Both the position numbers and the translations under genes were made by a program. The notes beneath the pieces are model-generated. The model was given only the letters and a program-made list of their open reading frames with translations, had not been told where the DNA came from and ran no database searches. A DNA stretch of 64,000 bases from Gerris lacustris (lineage: Eukaryota > Arthropoda > Insecta > Hemiptera > Gerridae), in assembly GCA_951217055.1 (NCBI GenBank), contig OX578282.1:47922329-47986328 (forward strand), given 5' to 3'. Numbering within the stretch: position 1 is the stretch's first letter; each line of letters opens with the position of its first letter. Shown one piece after another: positions 22,171-34,213 of this stretch.

Positions 22171-23241
22171 TATCCTCTGCAACCCTTGTCTTATAATCAG
22201 ATTAATAAGATACTCATTAAAATAAAACTGTTTTTCACGGAATATTCTCTAAAGTGTTTTTTACCTGTATTATCATCAGTTAGATTTAATTTTTTTTTTT
22301 TTTATACTATAAGTGGTTCTACTTAACATAAGATGGTTCTTATAGTTGTTTCTCGGTAGTGTTATTACTCACAAGGTAGATGAGGCTGGAAAGATTCCAG
22401 GATAGGGAAACAAGAATCCTTGATAGGGTTCTATTTCCTTATCATTCTTGAGTTAAGTGTTTGTGCATAAGAGCGTGAAGACAACAAGACACTTAATTTT
22501 GATTGGTCGAATAATTTTACTTAAACAGATATTTTATATTTAATTAAAGGATATAAAGGTATTTCTAGAAAACAAATTCTATCTTAAAGATACTCTTTTC
22601 CCAAGATAAGTCCATTGCTTTATTATAACATGATCAAATTACTTTAAATTATAATATGATATTTTAAGAAATAGACCGGACTTTATGTTGACTTCCTCCT
22701 GCTCATTTCCTGAAGTCTTTAGCAGCCTTTACATATATCAAATTTACATTTTTTTTCTTGGCAAAGTTTCATGGCTCTTATAGCTTTTCTAATAGTCTCA
22801 TTTTAACATTCTGGCTTTATTCCATTTTGTAATGTTATTTATTTATTTTTAAATTTGTATATTTCCATCGTCAGCATCGGGTCATTACTAAATTGGGATA
22901 GTATTACATGTGTCTATTTGCTTAATCTATTGTCTTAAGAAAGAAACTGCATTACTATATTAATATTAAATTAGAGCTCTTTCTTTCGATGAATAAATGA
23001 AATACTCGTATTTGAACCATTACTCTCCTAAAAAGTATTCTATTTTCTAAACGTAACATAAGAGGACATCTTACTTCGCTTATGAATCCGGAGGACCAGT
23101 CTTATAACGGTCTTCCTCAATATAGCTCCCTCGTGTAGGTATCCTAAACGTAGCTCTAAACTTGGGTATCCTTCCTTTTGCCGATAACTTTATCCTACAA
23201 TCCTTCCTAGAGAATTGTTTCTTATTTTTTTTTCTTTTGAG
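22171..23241. other. A+T-rich DNA without recognised features
   Basis: Nothing recognised. A 70-codon minus frame at 23080-23292 overlaps a family A fragment and is not a gene. Confidence 0.55.
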
Positions 23242-23248
23242 ATTACAT

Positions 23249-23380
23249 ATACCGAAGGTAACGGAAGCAATGTGAAATTCTGAAGACAGCATCTTATATA
23301 TCCCCGATTTCGAAAACTCCTGTACAGAAATCCGTTTCAGACATCAGGGAAAATGTTTGGTATTACGTCTGTGTGTATTG
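23249..23380 (+). repeat. Family A head fragment (A11)
   Basis: ACCGAAGGTAACGGAAGCAA, GAAATCCGTTTCAGACATCA and GGGAAAATGTTTGG, then similarity stops. Core and tail absent. Confidence 0.7.
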
Positions 23381-23808
23381 GAAATAAATTTAAATGGTTT
23401 TTAGAAAGCAACCCATAGATCTTTTATTAATTTCAACCGTCTAAGAAAATTTAATAATCTTTATTGATCCTTTTTTTCATGTAATAAAGAAATAATTGCA
23501 TGAATAAAATAAATTAAATAAAAAAACAAAAAACAATTAAGTATAATTGATTATAGTATAAACATCACAATTTACTTTGTATACTGGCTGAATTAATAAT
23601 TATTTTTCCATTGATTAAATTTTAGGGCAATAATGTAGGAAGATAATTTTAAGACACTTGGTACAATTAAACAACGGTATAATTTGGGTTTCAGTCTCGG
23701 AGGGAAGAAATGGGATTTTATACTATAATATTTAACGGTAGATATGAGAATTGACTGATCCCTTCGTTCTTTTATCGCCTACTGCTGTTGTTACTGATTT
23801 AAATAGTA

Positions 23809-24222
23809 TATTATAAATTCATATTTTACGATTTTAGTAGTATGAATACTGCGGAAATATTAAATTTTGAAATATTTAGATTTTCGGCGGATCAGCGCCG
23901 GGATTTGAACCACGGGCCTCTATATTTCCAGTATAGTGCTCTAACCAACTAAGCTACGCAGGAGAATTATTTTCTCTGACGTTAATGATACCTTGACCCG
24001 AATTTAAATTTTTCCGCAAGTCTGAGAGGTCAACATTAATGACATAGAACTAGACCGAGAAATAACGCTTATTTAGAGACCCGTGGTTCAAATCCCGGCG
24101 CTGGAGTCTATTTTTCTCTGTCTGTTTCCCGTAGTTAATAATAATTATAATTTGATATAATTAAAATCTAATATTTCCGCAGTATTCATACTACCAAAAT
24201 CGTAATATATAAATTTCTAATT
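23809..24222. mobile_element. Fold-back element D carrying tRNA-like sequence in its arms
   Basis: TAGTATGAATACTGCGGAAA at the left (23837) is mirrored by TTTCCGCAGTATTCATACTA at the right (24174-24193). The arms are about 100 bp and include complementary copies of a tRNA T-arm (GGATTTGAACC at 23901; GGTTCAAATCC at 24084). The tRNA-like part is complete only in the left arm. Non-autonomous. A tRNA-derived SINE captured by, or ancestral to, a fold-back element. Confidence 0.7.
23891..23964 (-). pseudogene. tRNA-like sequence inside element D
   Basis: Read on the minus strand it has an A box (TAGCTTAGTTGG), an anticodon arm with a perfect 5-bp stem around a loop CTGGAAA (anticodon GGA by position), and a B box (GGTTCAAATCC). 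The acceptor ends do not pair and the T stem is imperfect, so it is a tRNA-derived relic, not a working gene. Confidence 0.6.
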
Positions 24223-24225
24223 GAA

Positions 24226-24480
24226 GAGGTTACACTTTAAAAAAAAAGATAAATAAAACGCATTGACATATAGTGGGTTTTAATCGTACTAAGAAGCATT
24301 TCTAAAAAGATTGCAGTGCTATAACGGCCCTTTTGAAAACTACCCGTAGGTCGAAACCATTTTTTGAATACAGCTTAGGAGTAATGAAAAGATTTTTTAC
24401 AGTCCATGTACTGAAAAAATGGATTTTAGCTCTATTTTTCAGGCTCTAAAGTTACTATTTCACAGCCTAACACGGAAAAA
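24226..24480 (+). repeat. Family E repeat, copy E2
   Basis: Reverse-complement partner of 9129-9400. Directly abuts fold-back element D. Confidence 0.75.
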
Positions 24481-25080
24481 AGTTATTTCTTGTATATCCA
24501 GTTAAAAAAATAAGTAATTTAAATTAGTCTAAGTTCAGCCTTGAGGCTTAAAAATGGAGTCAAAGAATGACTAAGGTCTTGTCCTACAAAGATGTTTTAT
24601 GATTAAGTTTAGAGGGAGAATCCTAAAAAAAAGTTTTACCAGTGGTTGGTGAGAGGACAAACGCTCTGTGACACCTGCTTATTCATGGTTTTGCCTGAGA
24701 AGAATGGTTTTTGGGAGCTGGGTCGGCTCTGATTTATAGCTTGGTTAATATTGAACATCCTCGTTGATCAGCTCCTGCCCTGTACAGATGACAAGTTTTC
24801 CTCTCAGGCAGTATCCCTTTTATCATTTTTATTTTTTAATCCTGTATTTTTAGTTAGTAGTGCCGTTCCAATTTCATCTTACAGTGATGTAGAAGTTAAT
24901 AATTTAGTCTTCTTTGTTAAACTTCGAAGAAGTTTATTTTAGCATGGAATATGCTAAAATAAAATGGCGTTGACCAAACCCGTGAAATCTGAGTGAGTGT
25001 GCGAGGCAGGCTTGTTAATGCCTCATCCTCATGGCTCAATCCCTCCAACGGACGTTCTTAACCATAGAATGTCTAAATGA
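24481..25080. other. A+T-rich DNA with a small hairpin
   Basis: TTTTAGCATGGAATATGCTA near 24938 forms a short hairpin. A 63-codon plus frame (24751-24942) has no recognisable motif. Confidence 0.5.
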
Positions 25081-25084
25081 CATT

Positions 25085-25330
25085 AGGAAAAACATGTTCC
25101 ATGTTTTACAGTTTCGGACGTTGTAAATGTAAATTTTATCAACCGGAGAAATACGGGAAGATGACACTGCCCCTCTCGGTGAAGGTGTTTGCTGAGGACC
25201 TAGTCTTGGTAGGAATGGTAGGGAAGACATCTGAGAAGCTCAGAGATCAATTGATTTCTGGACCAAAGAATTTAAGGCAAAACGTCTCCACAAATCAGCA
25301 TATCCATGACAAAGACGTTGTATTCAGTAA
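25085..25330 (+). pseudogene. Possible reverse-transcriptase fragment
   Basis: A 120-codon open frame (25077-25439, plus) includes VFAEDLVLVG at about residues 37-46, reminiscent of the F/Y-A-D-D-x-V-L catalytic box of non-LTR reverse transcriptases, followed by SEKLRDQL as in the helix after it. The second catalytic Asp is intact but the first is Glu, so the copy would be inactive. The 3' half of the frame has no recognisable similarity. Evidence is a single motif. Confidence 0.4.
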
Positions 25331-27698
25331 ACTATACCGTGTACAAGAAAAGCAGTTGCATCGATCCATTTATATTGTTGCCCCTATCTCTATCTCAGTC
25401 GTAATTGAAACTGAAAATATAACTATTACAAAGCTGTAATGTGCATTTCAATAACAAAATATTTTATTAATTTGTGATTAAAATAATAAAGGTTCTCATA
25501 ATTATTCGTATATTCTAGTTTTGCTCTTCCTATAGCACAAATATTGCTGTTTTAACTCTCCCGTAGTGTTCAGATGTTTAGAGAACATTTTGTAACGATA
25601 CTGTTCGACTATTTTGTTATGGGAAGCATTTGACGTTGATGTATGCTGGATGCTGGCCCTGTTCAAGTAACCTCGCCATTCCACGAGTAACTCGTTGGCC
25701 ATATAACGTATGGAATAGTTTACGGACCCTCCATCATAACATCATTTGTGGATTCCGCACTCCTTGTGGATTCCACAACGAAACTGAACTGAAACTGGCT
25801 ATTCAATGATTATCCTTAAATTGATTACCCTTCCCCCATTGATATTTTGCTCTTAGGCTATGTATCTCATATTCATTGGTTTACCACTTAATTAGGACCA
25901 CGCTGCAAACGGTTGTTACCAGTGGGTGGAACCCTTTAGTTCTTTAGTGCCTATTATTTTTTTTATTTTATTTTATTTTTTTTTATTTATTTATTTTTAT
26001 TTTTTTTTTATTTTTTATTTACGTAATGCTTTATAATAAATCAACACCTGCTGCATATATTCTTGGTAAAAAATCACCTTTAAAAAACTAAAGAGGGATG
26101 GATTATATAGAATTCCTATAAATAATTATATCAAGAAGAGCATGTCCAATTTTTTAAAAATAAAATCCTCCGAGTATTACATTAAAGCTAAAGTTTGCCA
26201 ATACGAGAGTGTCACTGCTTAAAGTCTCTAAAATAAGCAGCAATATTATTTAATAATATAATGTAATTGCCCAAAGGCCACAGTTGGCTCTTCTTAGTAT
26301 AAGGGACCTAAAATAAAGTTTAAAAGCAGAAAATACAGAAAAAACTAATTTACAAAAAAAAGGAAAGACATTTGTTAGGTACTTTCGATTCTTTTCTTTA
26401 TCTAATTATTTTTCTTTTTTTCTTTTAAGAACTGAATAAAGTCAGAAGGGTAATTTAAGTAAAAGTTTGTTCTGTTTTTCCACTCTGTTTTCTCCATGTA
26501 ATTATCCGGGTTTTTTTTATTTAACTGGATTTTATTGAGAAATGTTGGCCTTTACTTATTGGATATTGGAATCAGGTTTCTAAAAAGTTATTCGTACACT
26601 TTTAGATTTTACTGTTCGTACTATTGTTATTGGACGATTTTGTTTCTTCTTATTTTTATTGGAAAGTGTGAAGAAAAAAAAGGGAAGATAAACTTAGTTT
26701 ATTTGTTATTTTGTAGCTTTTTTCTGTCTTTTATTGTCTATTATTTGGTCGTTTAAGTTTTTTTTTTATACTTTTTTTGTGTCTTTTATTCCTCTGTTTT
26801 TTCTTTTGGTCCATCATTCAGTTTTAAGAAAACAAGATTGACTAAAAGTCCGGCTTTGTTGATCTAGAAAGATTTTGGAAAACAGGGTTTTTAAAAGAGG
26901 CTTTCTTTTATAGAGGGTATAACAAGTTCATTAATTCGGGATTAAGACAAAGAACAATTGTTTCTTCTTCTGTTCCGTCCTTTTTTTTACTGTGAGTACA
27001 CAATACGCTAGTACAGTATACAATATTAGATTTCGAAAGTTCTGGATGAATTATCCGTTCTAAAGAACAATCAGACGATTTCTATCCTTCTTAGAGTGCT
27101 AGCTTCCACAACTCAGCATAAAGTTATTATACTTAACGCTTTCATTATTCGAAGCAAGTTTAAGCATATTAATCCTGTGCAAGACAAGTCGAACTGAAAA
27201 TAAGTTTATACAATCTTGTTTGGACAAGTCAAATTATCTTATTTTCAAGAACATCTTGATTATTAAATCATATGTTTTATGGTTTAAGTTTAAGGTTAAA
27301 AATAGAGTCTTGAAAAGGAGTCAATCCAGAGTTTCAAAAGTTTATTTATTTTTTTTTTTTTTGGCATTCAGTCAACACTGGACTATATATTCTACCAATA
27401 CAGAAATCATAATATGTTTCTAAACTTTAATTTTTGCCTGTGATCAAAATGGAAAAAAAAGATTATATGTTTTCTACTTACTAATAATGATATGATGTAA
27501 TTAAATGATTTTTGTATGTTAGTATAGTGGATATTGGTAATCAAAGAGGATCCTTTATTTGAATATTTCTTGCAGTGTATAACCGAATGTTTTAGGTCTT
27601 CGATTACATTACACTGGCTCATAGTGCAATATTTCCTAATCATATGTAAACATTCATTCCAAATACCGTGATTTATTCGTAATCTACAACTTTTAACT
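25331..27698. other. 2.4 kb of A+T-rich DNA, T-rich in part
   Basis: Includes low-complexity T-rich sequence at 25955-26020 and 26750-26810. Several short open frames (for example 26535-26756) are low-complexity and lack motifs. No repeat family recognised. Confidence 0.55.
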
Positions 27699-28016
27699 AT
27701 GATGAGCTTGCATATACTTCATTTATTAAACCATGGCTTAACTCAAATGCTATATACTCGTATATATGCGCTGCTGTATAACATGCTCCACTGTGTGTAT
27801 TGTCATGCCATTGTTCCCAAATCACGATTAGACTCAGCGCCAGCACTACAATATTCGATGCCACCGGCAAAATGGTTTTTGACCGCCTCACTGTGGCATA
27901 GAAATTCAATTTTGAGGGGGGGTTGCGATAATTATTTTCATTTTTTTTTATCGGTATCGGTAATGCCAATACGTTTAGACTTTTTAGAGAAAAAAACCCC
28001 TCCCCAGCGCCTCTAG
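27699..28016. other. Moderately GC-richer patch, open on both strands, unidentified
   Basis: A 105-codon plus frame and a 90-codon minus frame overlap at 27699-28016. Neither shows a known motif. The 3' part (GAGGGGGGGTTGCG ... CCCCTCCCCAGCGCC) looks like repeat DNA rather than coding sequence. Confidence 0.35.
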
Positions 28017-28329
28017 GCCCCTAATTATAAAAATTTAACTGTAAAAAGTAAGAATTTTAAAATTGTCAAATAAATTGACTTGTTAGCCATAGATTCAATA
28101 CACGACAAGAATAAAACGCATTACTAGTAAGTGAACTAGTTAATTATAACATTGTAATAATAGAGAAGACTCTGTAGCATACGCTGTCACTTGTCTATAA
28201 AATATTATATTATTACTTTTATCTTGGTTAAGTTGCCCTGAAATAATTTTAACAACCTCTTAAAATTTAATATTGCTCATTTGGTCCTTTAATTCACTTA
28301 GAAAAACAAGAAATCGGTCGAAAAGTGAA

Positions 28330-28392
28330 ACATCATTTAAGTATGCGATAGGACGCTAGAATCTTATGCAATGCTAACTAGCAGACTATTTT
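28330..28392 (+). repeat. Isolated family A 3' end
   Basis: TATGCGATAGGACGCTAGAA ... GCAATGCTAACTAGCAGAC is a divergent version of the family A 3' terminus. The rest of the element is unrecognisable. Confidence 0.5.
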
Positions 28393-28740
28393 TATGTAAT
28401 TATTGTTATTTATTCTCCAGATAAATAATTTACTTTATTACAAATAAAGTTAAATAGATTATAATAAAAGTGAATCATTAAATCAATTGATAAGTAGAGT
28501 TTGATAGTTAGAGGCTGCGCGCTTAGTAGGGATTGACAAAATTTGAGGGAAAACTTTGTTGTCGTTAAGCTTAGATTAACACGCAACTTAGTGTGATAGG
28601 GATTTATATTTGATTAAATTATCAGCTAGTAATCTTTCATGTAACTTCGCTTGGATTAATCTTCTATAGAAACCATTAATTAAGTTTACCAATTTATTTT
28701 TGGACTATAGACGCACATTATGTCTGACCAAAACCCATTT
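28393..28740. other. A+T-rich DNA without recognised features
   Basis: Nothing recognised. Confidence 0.55.
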
Positions 28741-28741
28741 T

Positions 28742-29225
28742 AGCGAATTTTCAAAGAAAATTACGCTATTGCAATGGCTTCAAAATTTTTGTAATGCGAA
28801 TTTTTGAAAATTTTTTCCATGGAAATCCGTTTTAGACCATTCTGAATCGATTCCTAAAATGTAACACCTTTTTTTTATGTATGTATGTGTATATGTATGT
28901 ACATATGTACATATGTATATATGTGTCACTCCAGACGATATCTCCCCTTAGGATGCACTTAAAAATTTCAAACAAATTTTAAAATGTCAATAATATCAAA
29001 AGAAAGGATGAGTTCGTTGGCCATAATTTTTGGAGTTCATTTAGGGTCAAAAATAGCATAAAAATGTTTTTTTTCCATTTTATCCCCCTTTTATATGAAA
29101 ATATGATAAAAGTGTACATAACAACAATTACTGTAAAACAATTACTCTTAAAGAGCTTTTTAACGGCATGCATCTAGAAGGGTAAATACTATTTTGACTT
29201 TTGTACCTCGTACCCCTGTATACCT
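28742..29225 (-). mobile_element. Family B element, copy B2 (one end missing)
   Basis: Reverse complement of B1, starting with AGCGAATTTTCAAAGAAAAT and running to GTACCCCTGTATACC. The end carrying the other terminal repeat is absent, and family A copy A3 begins directly after it at 29230. Confidence 0.85.
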
Positions 29226-29229
29226 AGCT

Positions 29230-29723
29230 GCTTCCGAGCTTACCGAAGGTAACGGAAGCATTGTGTTCACTTTTGAGAACGAAAAACTTTTATGCCTCCG
29301 ATTTTAAAAATTCCAAGACAGAAATCCGTTTCAGACATCAGGGAACATTTTTGGTCTCTTGTCTGTCTGTCTGTCTGTCTGTCAGTAACGTTCACGCGTG
29401 TGACGATAACTTGAGTAAAATTTGACCGATTTAGTTGAACATACATGATCCTCTTACTAATACTCAGGCTAAGTTCGTTGGACAGCGTGATCCGTCTAAG
29501 AGTTCGCGCGCAACGCTCAAAAATTAAATTGGAATTTCAGGACAGGAATGCTATCATCATCTATTCGATGAGACAAACATTTTTTTCTAATATCATTTTT
29601 TAGTAAAACCAACAGCGACACCGCTATGAATTAATAAAGATCGCTAAAACTATTAAAGTGGACCTAAACGTTTAAAATAGAGAAAACAACCTTTTTACTG
29701 ATATCTTACGTTCTAACGTAACG
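29230..29723 (+). repeat. Family A element, copy A3 (core type I, A4-type tail)
   Basis: Intact hairpin GCTTCC / TTACC / GGTAA / GGAAGC, head, a run of CTGT units, and core type I. It ends with TAAAGTGGACCTAAACGTTT ... TTACGTTCTAACG, shared with A4 but not A1, A2 or A5. Confidence 0.85.
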
Positions 29724-30180
29724 ATTATAATAAAACTTCATAAACACCATCTGATGCACAATTGAAACAGGCATGCAAAATTTCAATTTGATACATACAG
29801 TAGTTTGTTTGTAGCAAAGAGATACAAATTATAAATATCGAAATGGAGATGTGTAGTTAGAGGAATAGTAAGAATGTGGGGTGGTTCCCTTACTACTAGC
29901 CGCTGTACTACTACCAGACCCATTATCTATCAACTCATGATTTACGATAATCTATTTTTTCAATATTCAATACATATTTATTACTATACGCTCGCTTCAA
30001 TGATAGAGCCACGCGATGCCTAGTAGTTAGAAGAATCTGCTTCCATATAAATATGAAGGTAGAAGATTCACGATCAGGGGAAGAACTACCATAGTCGCAG
30101 AAGCGGTTATGGCGAAAATCAATCGGAGTCCATAGAAAAGTTTAGGCATTTGATATTATTTCAATCTATTTTTTATTTTT
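29724..30180. other. Short stretch between family A copies
   Basis: A tRNA-reminiscent phrase (CACGCGATGCCTAGTAGTTAGAAG near 30012) has no convincing B box. Otherwise nothing recognised. Confidence 0.45.
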
Positions 30181-30900
30181 GCTTCCGAGCTTACCGAAGG
30201 TGTGGTTATGGAAGCATTGTGTTCACTTTTGAGAACGAAAAAATTGTATCTCTCCGATTTTAAAAATTCCAAGACAGAATTCCGTTTCAGACATCAGGGA
30301 ACATTTTTGGTCTCGTGACTGTCTGTCTGTCGATGTGTGTGTCCGTTAACCATGAAACGTGTGACGATAACTTGAGTAAAAGAGGACCGATGTTGATGAA
30401 ATTTGGTAGATATGTTCATTTTACCAATCCCCAGGACGAGTTCGTTGGACAACGTTATCCGCCTAAGCGTTTGTGCGCAACGCTCGCGTAAGCGTGATCA
30501 TTAAATTTATAGTTGGAATTTTAGGTCTGGAAAAAAATCTAACTTCATCTATTCAATCAAACAAACATTTTTTTCAATTACAATTTTTTAATAAAACAAA
30601 CAGCGACACCGGTATGAAGTGTTAAAGATCGCTAAAACTAAATAGTTTTTATTATAGAGAGAACGCTGTGAGGGAGATAGACGAGGGAAATGGGAGGTTG
30701 TTTGGTTCCCCCGCCTCTCAATTTGACCTATCTCTTTAATAGCACAGCGAGCCTAGGGACCTCGAGACCAGGCGACAAGGTTTCATTCGGGGGGAAATTT
30801 AATAAATTAGACATTAATGGATTTTAAAAGCTAGAATCATTAAAGTATACGTGAAAGTACGCGAGGAAGCTATGTGCCACTCTAATTGGCAGTGTATTTC
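30181..30900 (+). repeat. Family A element, copy A2 (full length)
   Basis: Best full-length partner of A1. It has the same head, core type I and long tail (CACAGCGAGCCTAGGGACCT) and the same 3' end. A small insertion (TGTGGTTAT) disrupts its terminal hairpin. Confidence 0.9.
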
Positions 30901-32662
30901 TTATTCATTTACTTTTTTTAAATTAATTTTATTGTGTTCTCATAGTAAAGTATCATAAATGAAATTTTATCATAAAAAATAATGTCAATTTTGTTTTCTT
31001 TTAAGATTTCTTTCCAAAAATAACATCCCCTTCCAATGTATCATGTCCTTCCCCCTCTATATTTGTCGCTAACATACATTTATAGGCAATTAATTACTTA
31101 ATAGGTCTTACTAAAAACAAATATGTGTTGAAAGGGTTATTTTATGGGTGCAAGGAGAGTTGAAATGTTAAAATTCGTTCTCAAAATGGTGTTGAGTGGG
31201 CTTTGATTGTTCTTTCCCTGTACCCTTCTTGTGTATCCACATTCACCGGAACTAAGTACAGTTTACTAGATCTTTTCGTATGCTTGTGAAATATATCCTA
31301 AACTAGTGAATAGAGCTTCTTTCTGATCCTGTCACACTCTTCATTGAGATTTGTCACTCATTACTTCATTGGAACTCATGCCGATGTAGAAAGTTCGATT
31401 CTCATGAAGGTGAAATATTTTTATTAATATATTACAGCTTTTTAGAATGTTACGCTTGACTGGGCTAATTTGGATTGTACGTGCCCCAGAAATTTTTCGT
31501 ACTTTTTCCTACTTGATTTTAGAGAAATTATATATGTATGATTTGTTCATAGGAGAGTTTATATCCCTTTGTCTAAAAATATGTTGGAGTACAGAAAAGG
31601 GTACACAAAATTAAGGTTTTTAATATAATATACGGGATTTTATCACCTAACCTCAAAGTGGGGGCACGTACAATCCGAATTTACCCTTGACTGTATAAGC
31701 TATTCACTTTTACTCAAGAAATACCCAGCATTTTCGCCGTATAATAAATAATTTCATTCTATCTTTTTCTCACCGTTAAACAAAAGATTATAAAAAAAAA
31801 GTATTTCAGGCCTAATTTGTCTAAATAAAATTATGACCTCGGTTTGTTTTTAGCATTCCACTCAGAGGCAAAGACTCTTTCCCTTCCTCCTTTCATAAAT
31901 CATTTCCGAAACAAAACCCTCTTGTAATTTGCCCCTCGACAAAAATCTAAGGAGGTTTATAAACATAACTTTTTGGTTAAGGAAAGAGGTTTACGTTGAA
32001 AATTATTTTAAAATAAAAATTTATTTTTCGGTCGGACGCAGAAGGTTTTAAAGGAAAAAAACACGGATTTCAAGGCAAAAACATGATTAATGGAGTTCAC
32101 GAAACATTTTTAAAACCCCCTTCAAAAAATCTGAAATAAAATGAAAATGACGGTAAGAAGGAGGTAAGCTAAGGAACAGTGGAGAATTTTCTTTTTTTAT
32201 CTTTCTGACTTGTGAGAAGTCCTTCTCAGTTATAAATCATTCTAGTTATATTTAGTTAGAAGCAGATTCGAGTAAGAAATCTACCTTTTACACAGAAAAT
32301 GTTCCACTTAAAATGCGAGTTTACTTTTGTTTCCATTTTCGCTAAAACTAGAAACTAATTCAACAGGAAAATTTTCCAATTTCAGTTCCTCTTAGTTTTG
32401 CAGTAATTAGTCAAATTAATCATAACATTCAACACTCTTCAATCCTTTCTTCATAATTTAAATAAAAAGTCGACCAAATTATTATTTTGTAAATATCCTA
32501 CCAACAACTGAAAATCCTTATTTGCGTCTCTAAAATACACAACTTTTGATCTTACACACCCCCTTAAGAAAATATTGTGAATTATTTTTAATATAAGAAT
32601 ATTTATTTTACTAACATAATATTTAATCTTAGATTTATGTTTTACTATATACTTAATATTAT
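30901..32662. other. A+T-rich DNA with one fold-back
   Basis: Contains the inverted repeat at 31450-31700 (separate entry). Nothing else recognised. Confidence 0.55.
31452..31701. repeat. Fold-back element P with ~35-bp arms
   Basis: GCTTGACTGGGC ... TTGGATTGTACGTGCCCC on the left mirrors GGGGCACGTACAATCCGAAT ... CCTTGACTGTATAAGC on the right. The A+T-rich interior holds no gene. Confidence 0.75.
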
Positions 32663-32895
32663 GGCACTTCTTTAGATTGTTACATCCCTTATAAAAAAAA
32701 CTAAGAGGTAAGTAACAATCTAAAGAAGGTGTATGGAATGTTCTTCTTTAGACTGTTATTCCCCTTATCAAAACAGAAGTGGGATATTCCTTTGTCACAA
32801 AGTACATTGTACTAAATACCCCTTTTTTTATATAGTTATTTAGTCAAATTTATTTTTATTCTAAAACAACACAGGGGAGTAACTAACTAAAGAAT
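32663..32895. mobile_element. Double fold-back element I1
   Basis: Contains four copies of a ~25-nt module CTTCTTTAGATTGTTACTCC in alternating orientation (about 32667 +, 32708 -, 32741 +, 32873 -). Its organisation is that of the reverse complement of I2 at 56770-56985. Confidence 0.8.
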
Positions 32896-32951
32896 TATCC
32901 CTATTATACCTATGAGTATAATTTAATGAACGCATACGTATTAAAAATTGT

Positions 32952-33520
32952 CTGCCATTTAGTGTGCCTCATAGCTTTCTCGCGTCCTCCTTCGTTTACT
33001 TTAATGATTTTATGCTTCCTCAAACTATTATTGTCAAATGTATTTAATTTTCCCTCCGATTTAAAAATTTGTTATAATTGATTTGATTTTTTACAAGAAT
33101 TAAAGTATCAATTTAGCAAATTTTAAGAGCGCAAATCGATCTTGGGCTACTTTCGACAAACTATCCTAATTTTATAAATATCAGATGAGAAGAATTAAAG
33201 ATATATGTGTAAATAAATGAATGTTTGTGCGCATGTGGAAGAGAAACGAATAGGTTATAAGGTTGAAACTTATATTGGACTAACAATGGATTAATTATGG
33301 CGTACCATTCAAATTTCATTAAATTCGGACGTGTAGTTTTTAAGATATGTTGGTTTGCAAGAAATGAGCGACAGACCGACAGAAGACACGGTACCAAAAA
33401 TGTTCCCTGAGGTCTGAAACGGATTTCTGTCTTGGAATTTTTTTTAAATCGGAGACATAAAATATTTTCGTTCTTCCGAACGATCACATAGCTTCCGTTG
33501 CCTTCGATAAGCTCGGAAGC
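32952..33520 (-). repeat. Family A element, copy A6 (core type II, full length)
   Basis: Minus-strand copy from the 3' end (CTGCCATTTAGTGTGCCTCA, 32952) to the hairpin (33520). The core matches A7 (AAACTACACGTCC, CATGCGCACAAACAT complement) rather than A1 or A2. Confidence 0.85.
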
Positions 33521-33525
33521 AATTA

Positions 33526-33788
33526 CTTGTCCGATATTAATGAAATTGGGATGGTATATTAAATCTTGACCTCAAAATAAATGTGACTTCACTGAAAATC
33601 AAAAGAGGTCCAGTGAACCTCCTTTCAATTCCATCATCTCATAATCATTGGCATTTGTGTTTAAGTTTACTGCAATACCCTTATTATTAAATTTCACAAT
33701 AATGTACTTTATTTAATACTCGTATGATCCTTCTTATAGTGACAGGATGTGAGGAAGCTATGTGTCACACTTATTGGCAGGCATTTGT
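33526..33788 (+). repeat. Truncated family A element facing A6
   Basis: Begins with TTGTCCGATATTAATGAAATT and ends with GAGGAAGCTATGTGTCACAC ... TTGGCAG. It lacks a head of its own and abuts A6 head-to-head, so the pair has inverted outer ends. Confidence 0.6.
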
Positions 33789-34205
33789 TGGTTGATTGTT
33801 TTAAACTTGTTTAATTGTTTTACTTGCATGAAATCAGAACTTTGGTATTAATTCGTTACTAAATAAATAGCAATTTGCAGTTGAAAGAATAGTAAAATAT
33901 GGTTAAATTAATCAGTATAATTCACTAATTATTGTGGAACAAAGGGAACTAAGGGTTGGAAATTATTCAGTTACATTACTTTGAAGTTTTCCCAAATGGA
34001 AACGAAAGTAAACTCGTATTTTAAATGGTTAATTTCCAGTATAACAAAAGTAGATTTGCACTTGAATCTTTCACTAAATAAACTTGACTAAAAATTATTT
34101 ACAACTAAGAATTACTTTTTCAGAAGTCAAAACCTCTATTCTTTACCTTAGCTTTCCAAGGATTTTCAAGTCTAGTAATCACGGTTTTTCTTTTATTCTT
34201 ATACT
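33789..34205. other. A+T-rich DNA without recognised features
   Basis: Nothing recognised. Confidence 0.55.
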
Positions 34206-34213
34206 CTTTCTAC

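Noticed and set aside
23891..23964. Functional tRNA gene (anticodon GGA)
   Set aside because: Acceptor stem does not pair, T stem is imperfect, and a tRNA-Ser would need a long variable arm. Called a relic instead.
27699..28016. Possible small gene, open on both strands
   Set aside because: No motif, no splice signals recognised, and one end resembles repeat DNA. Kept only as an unidentified patch.
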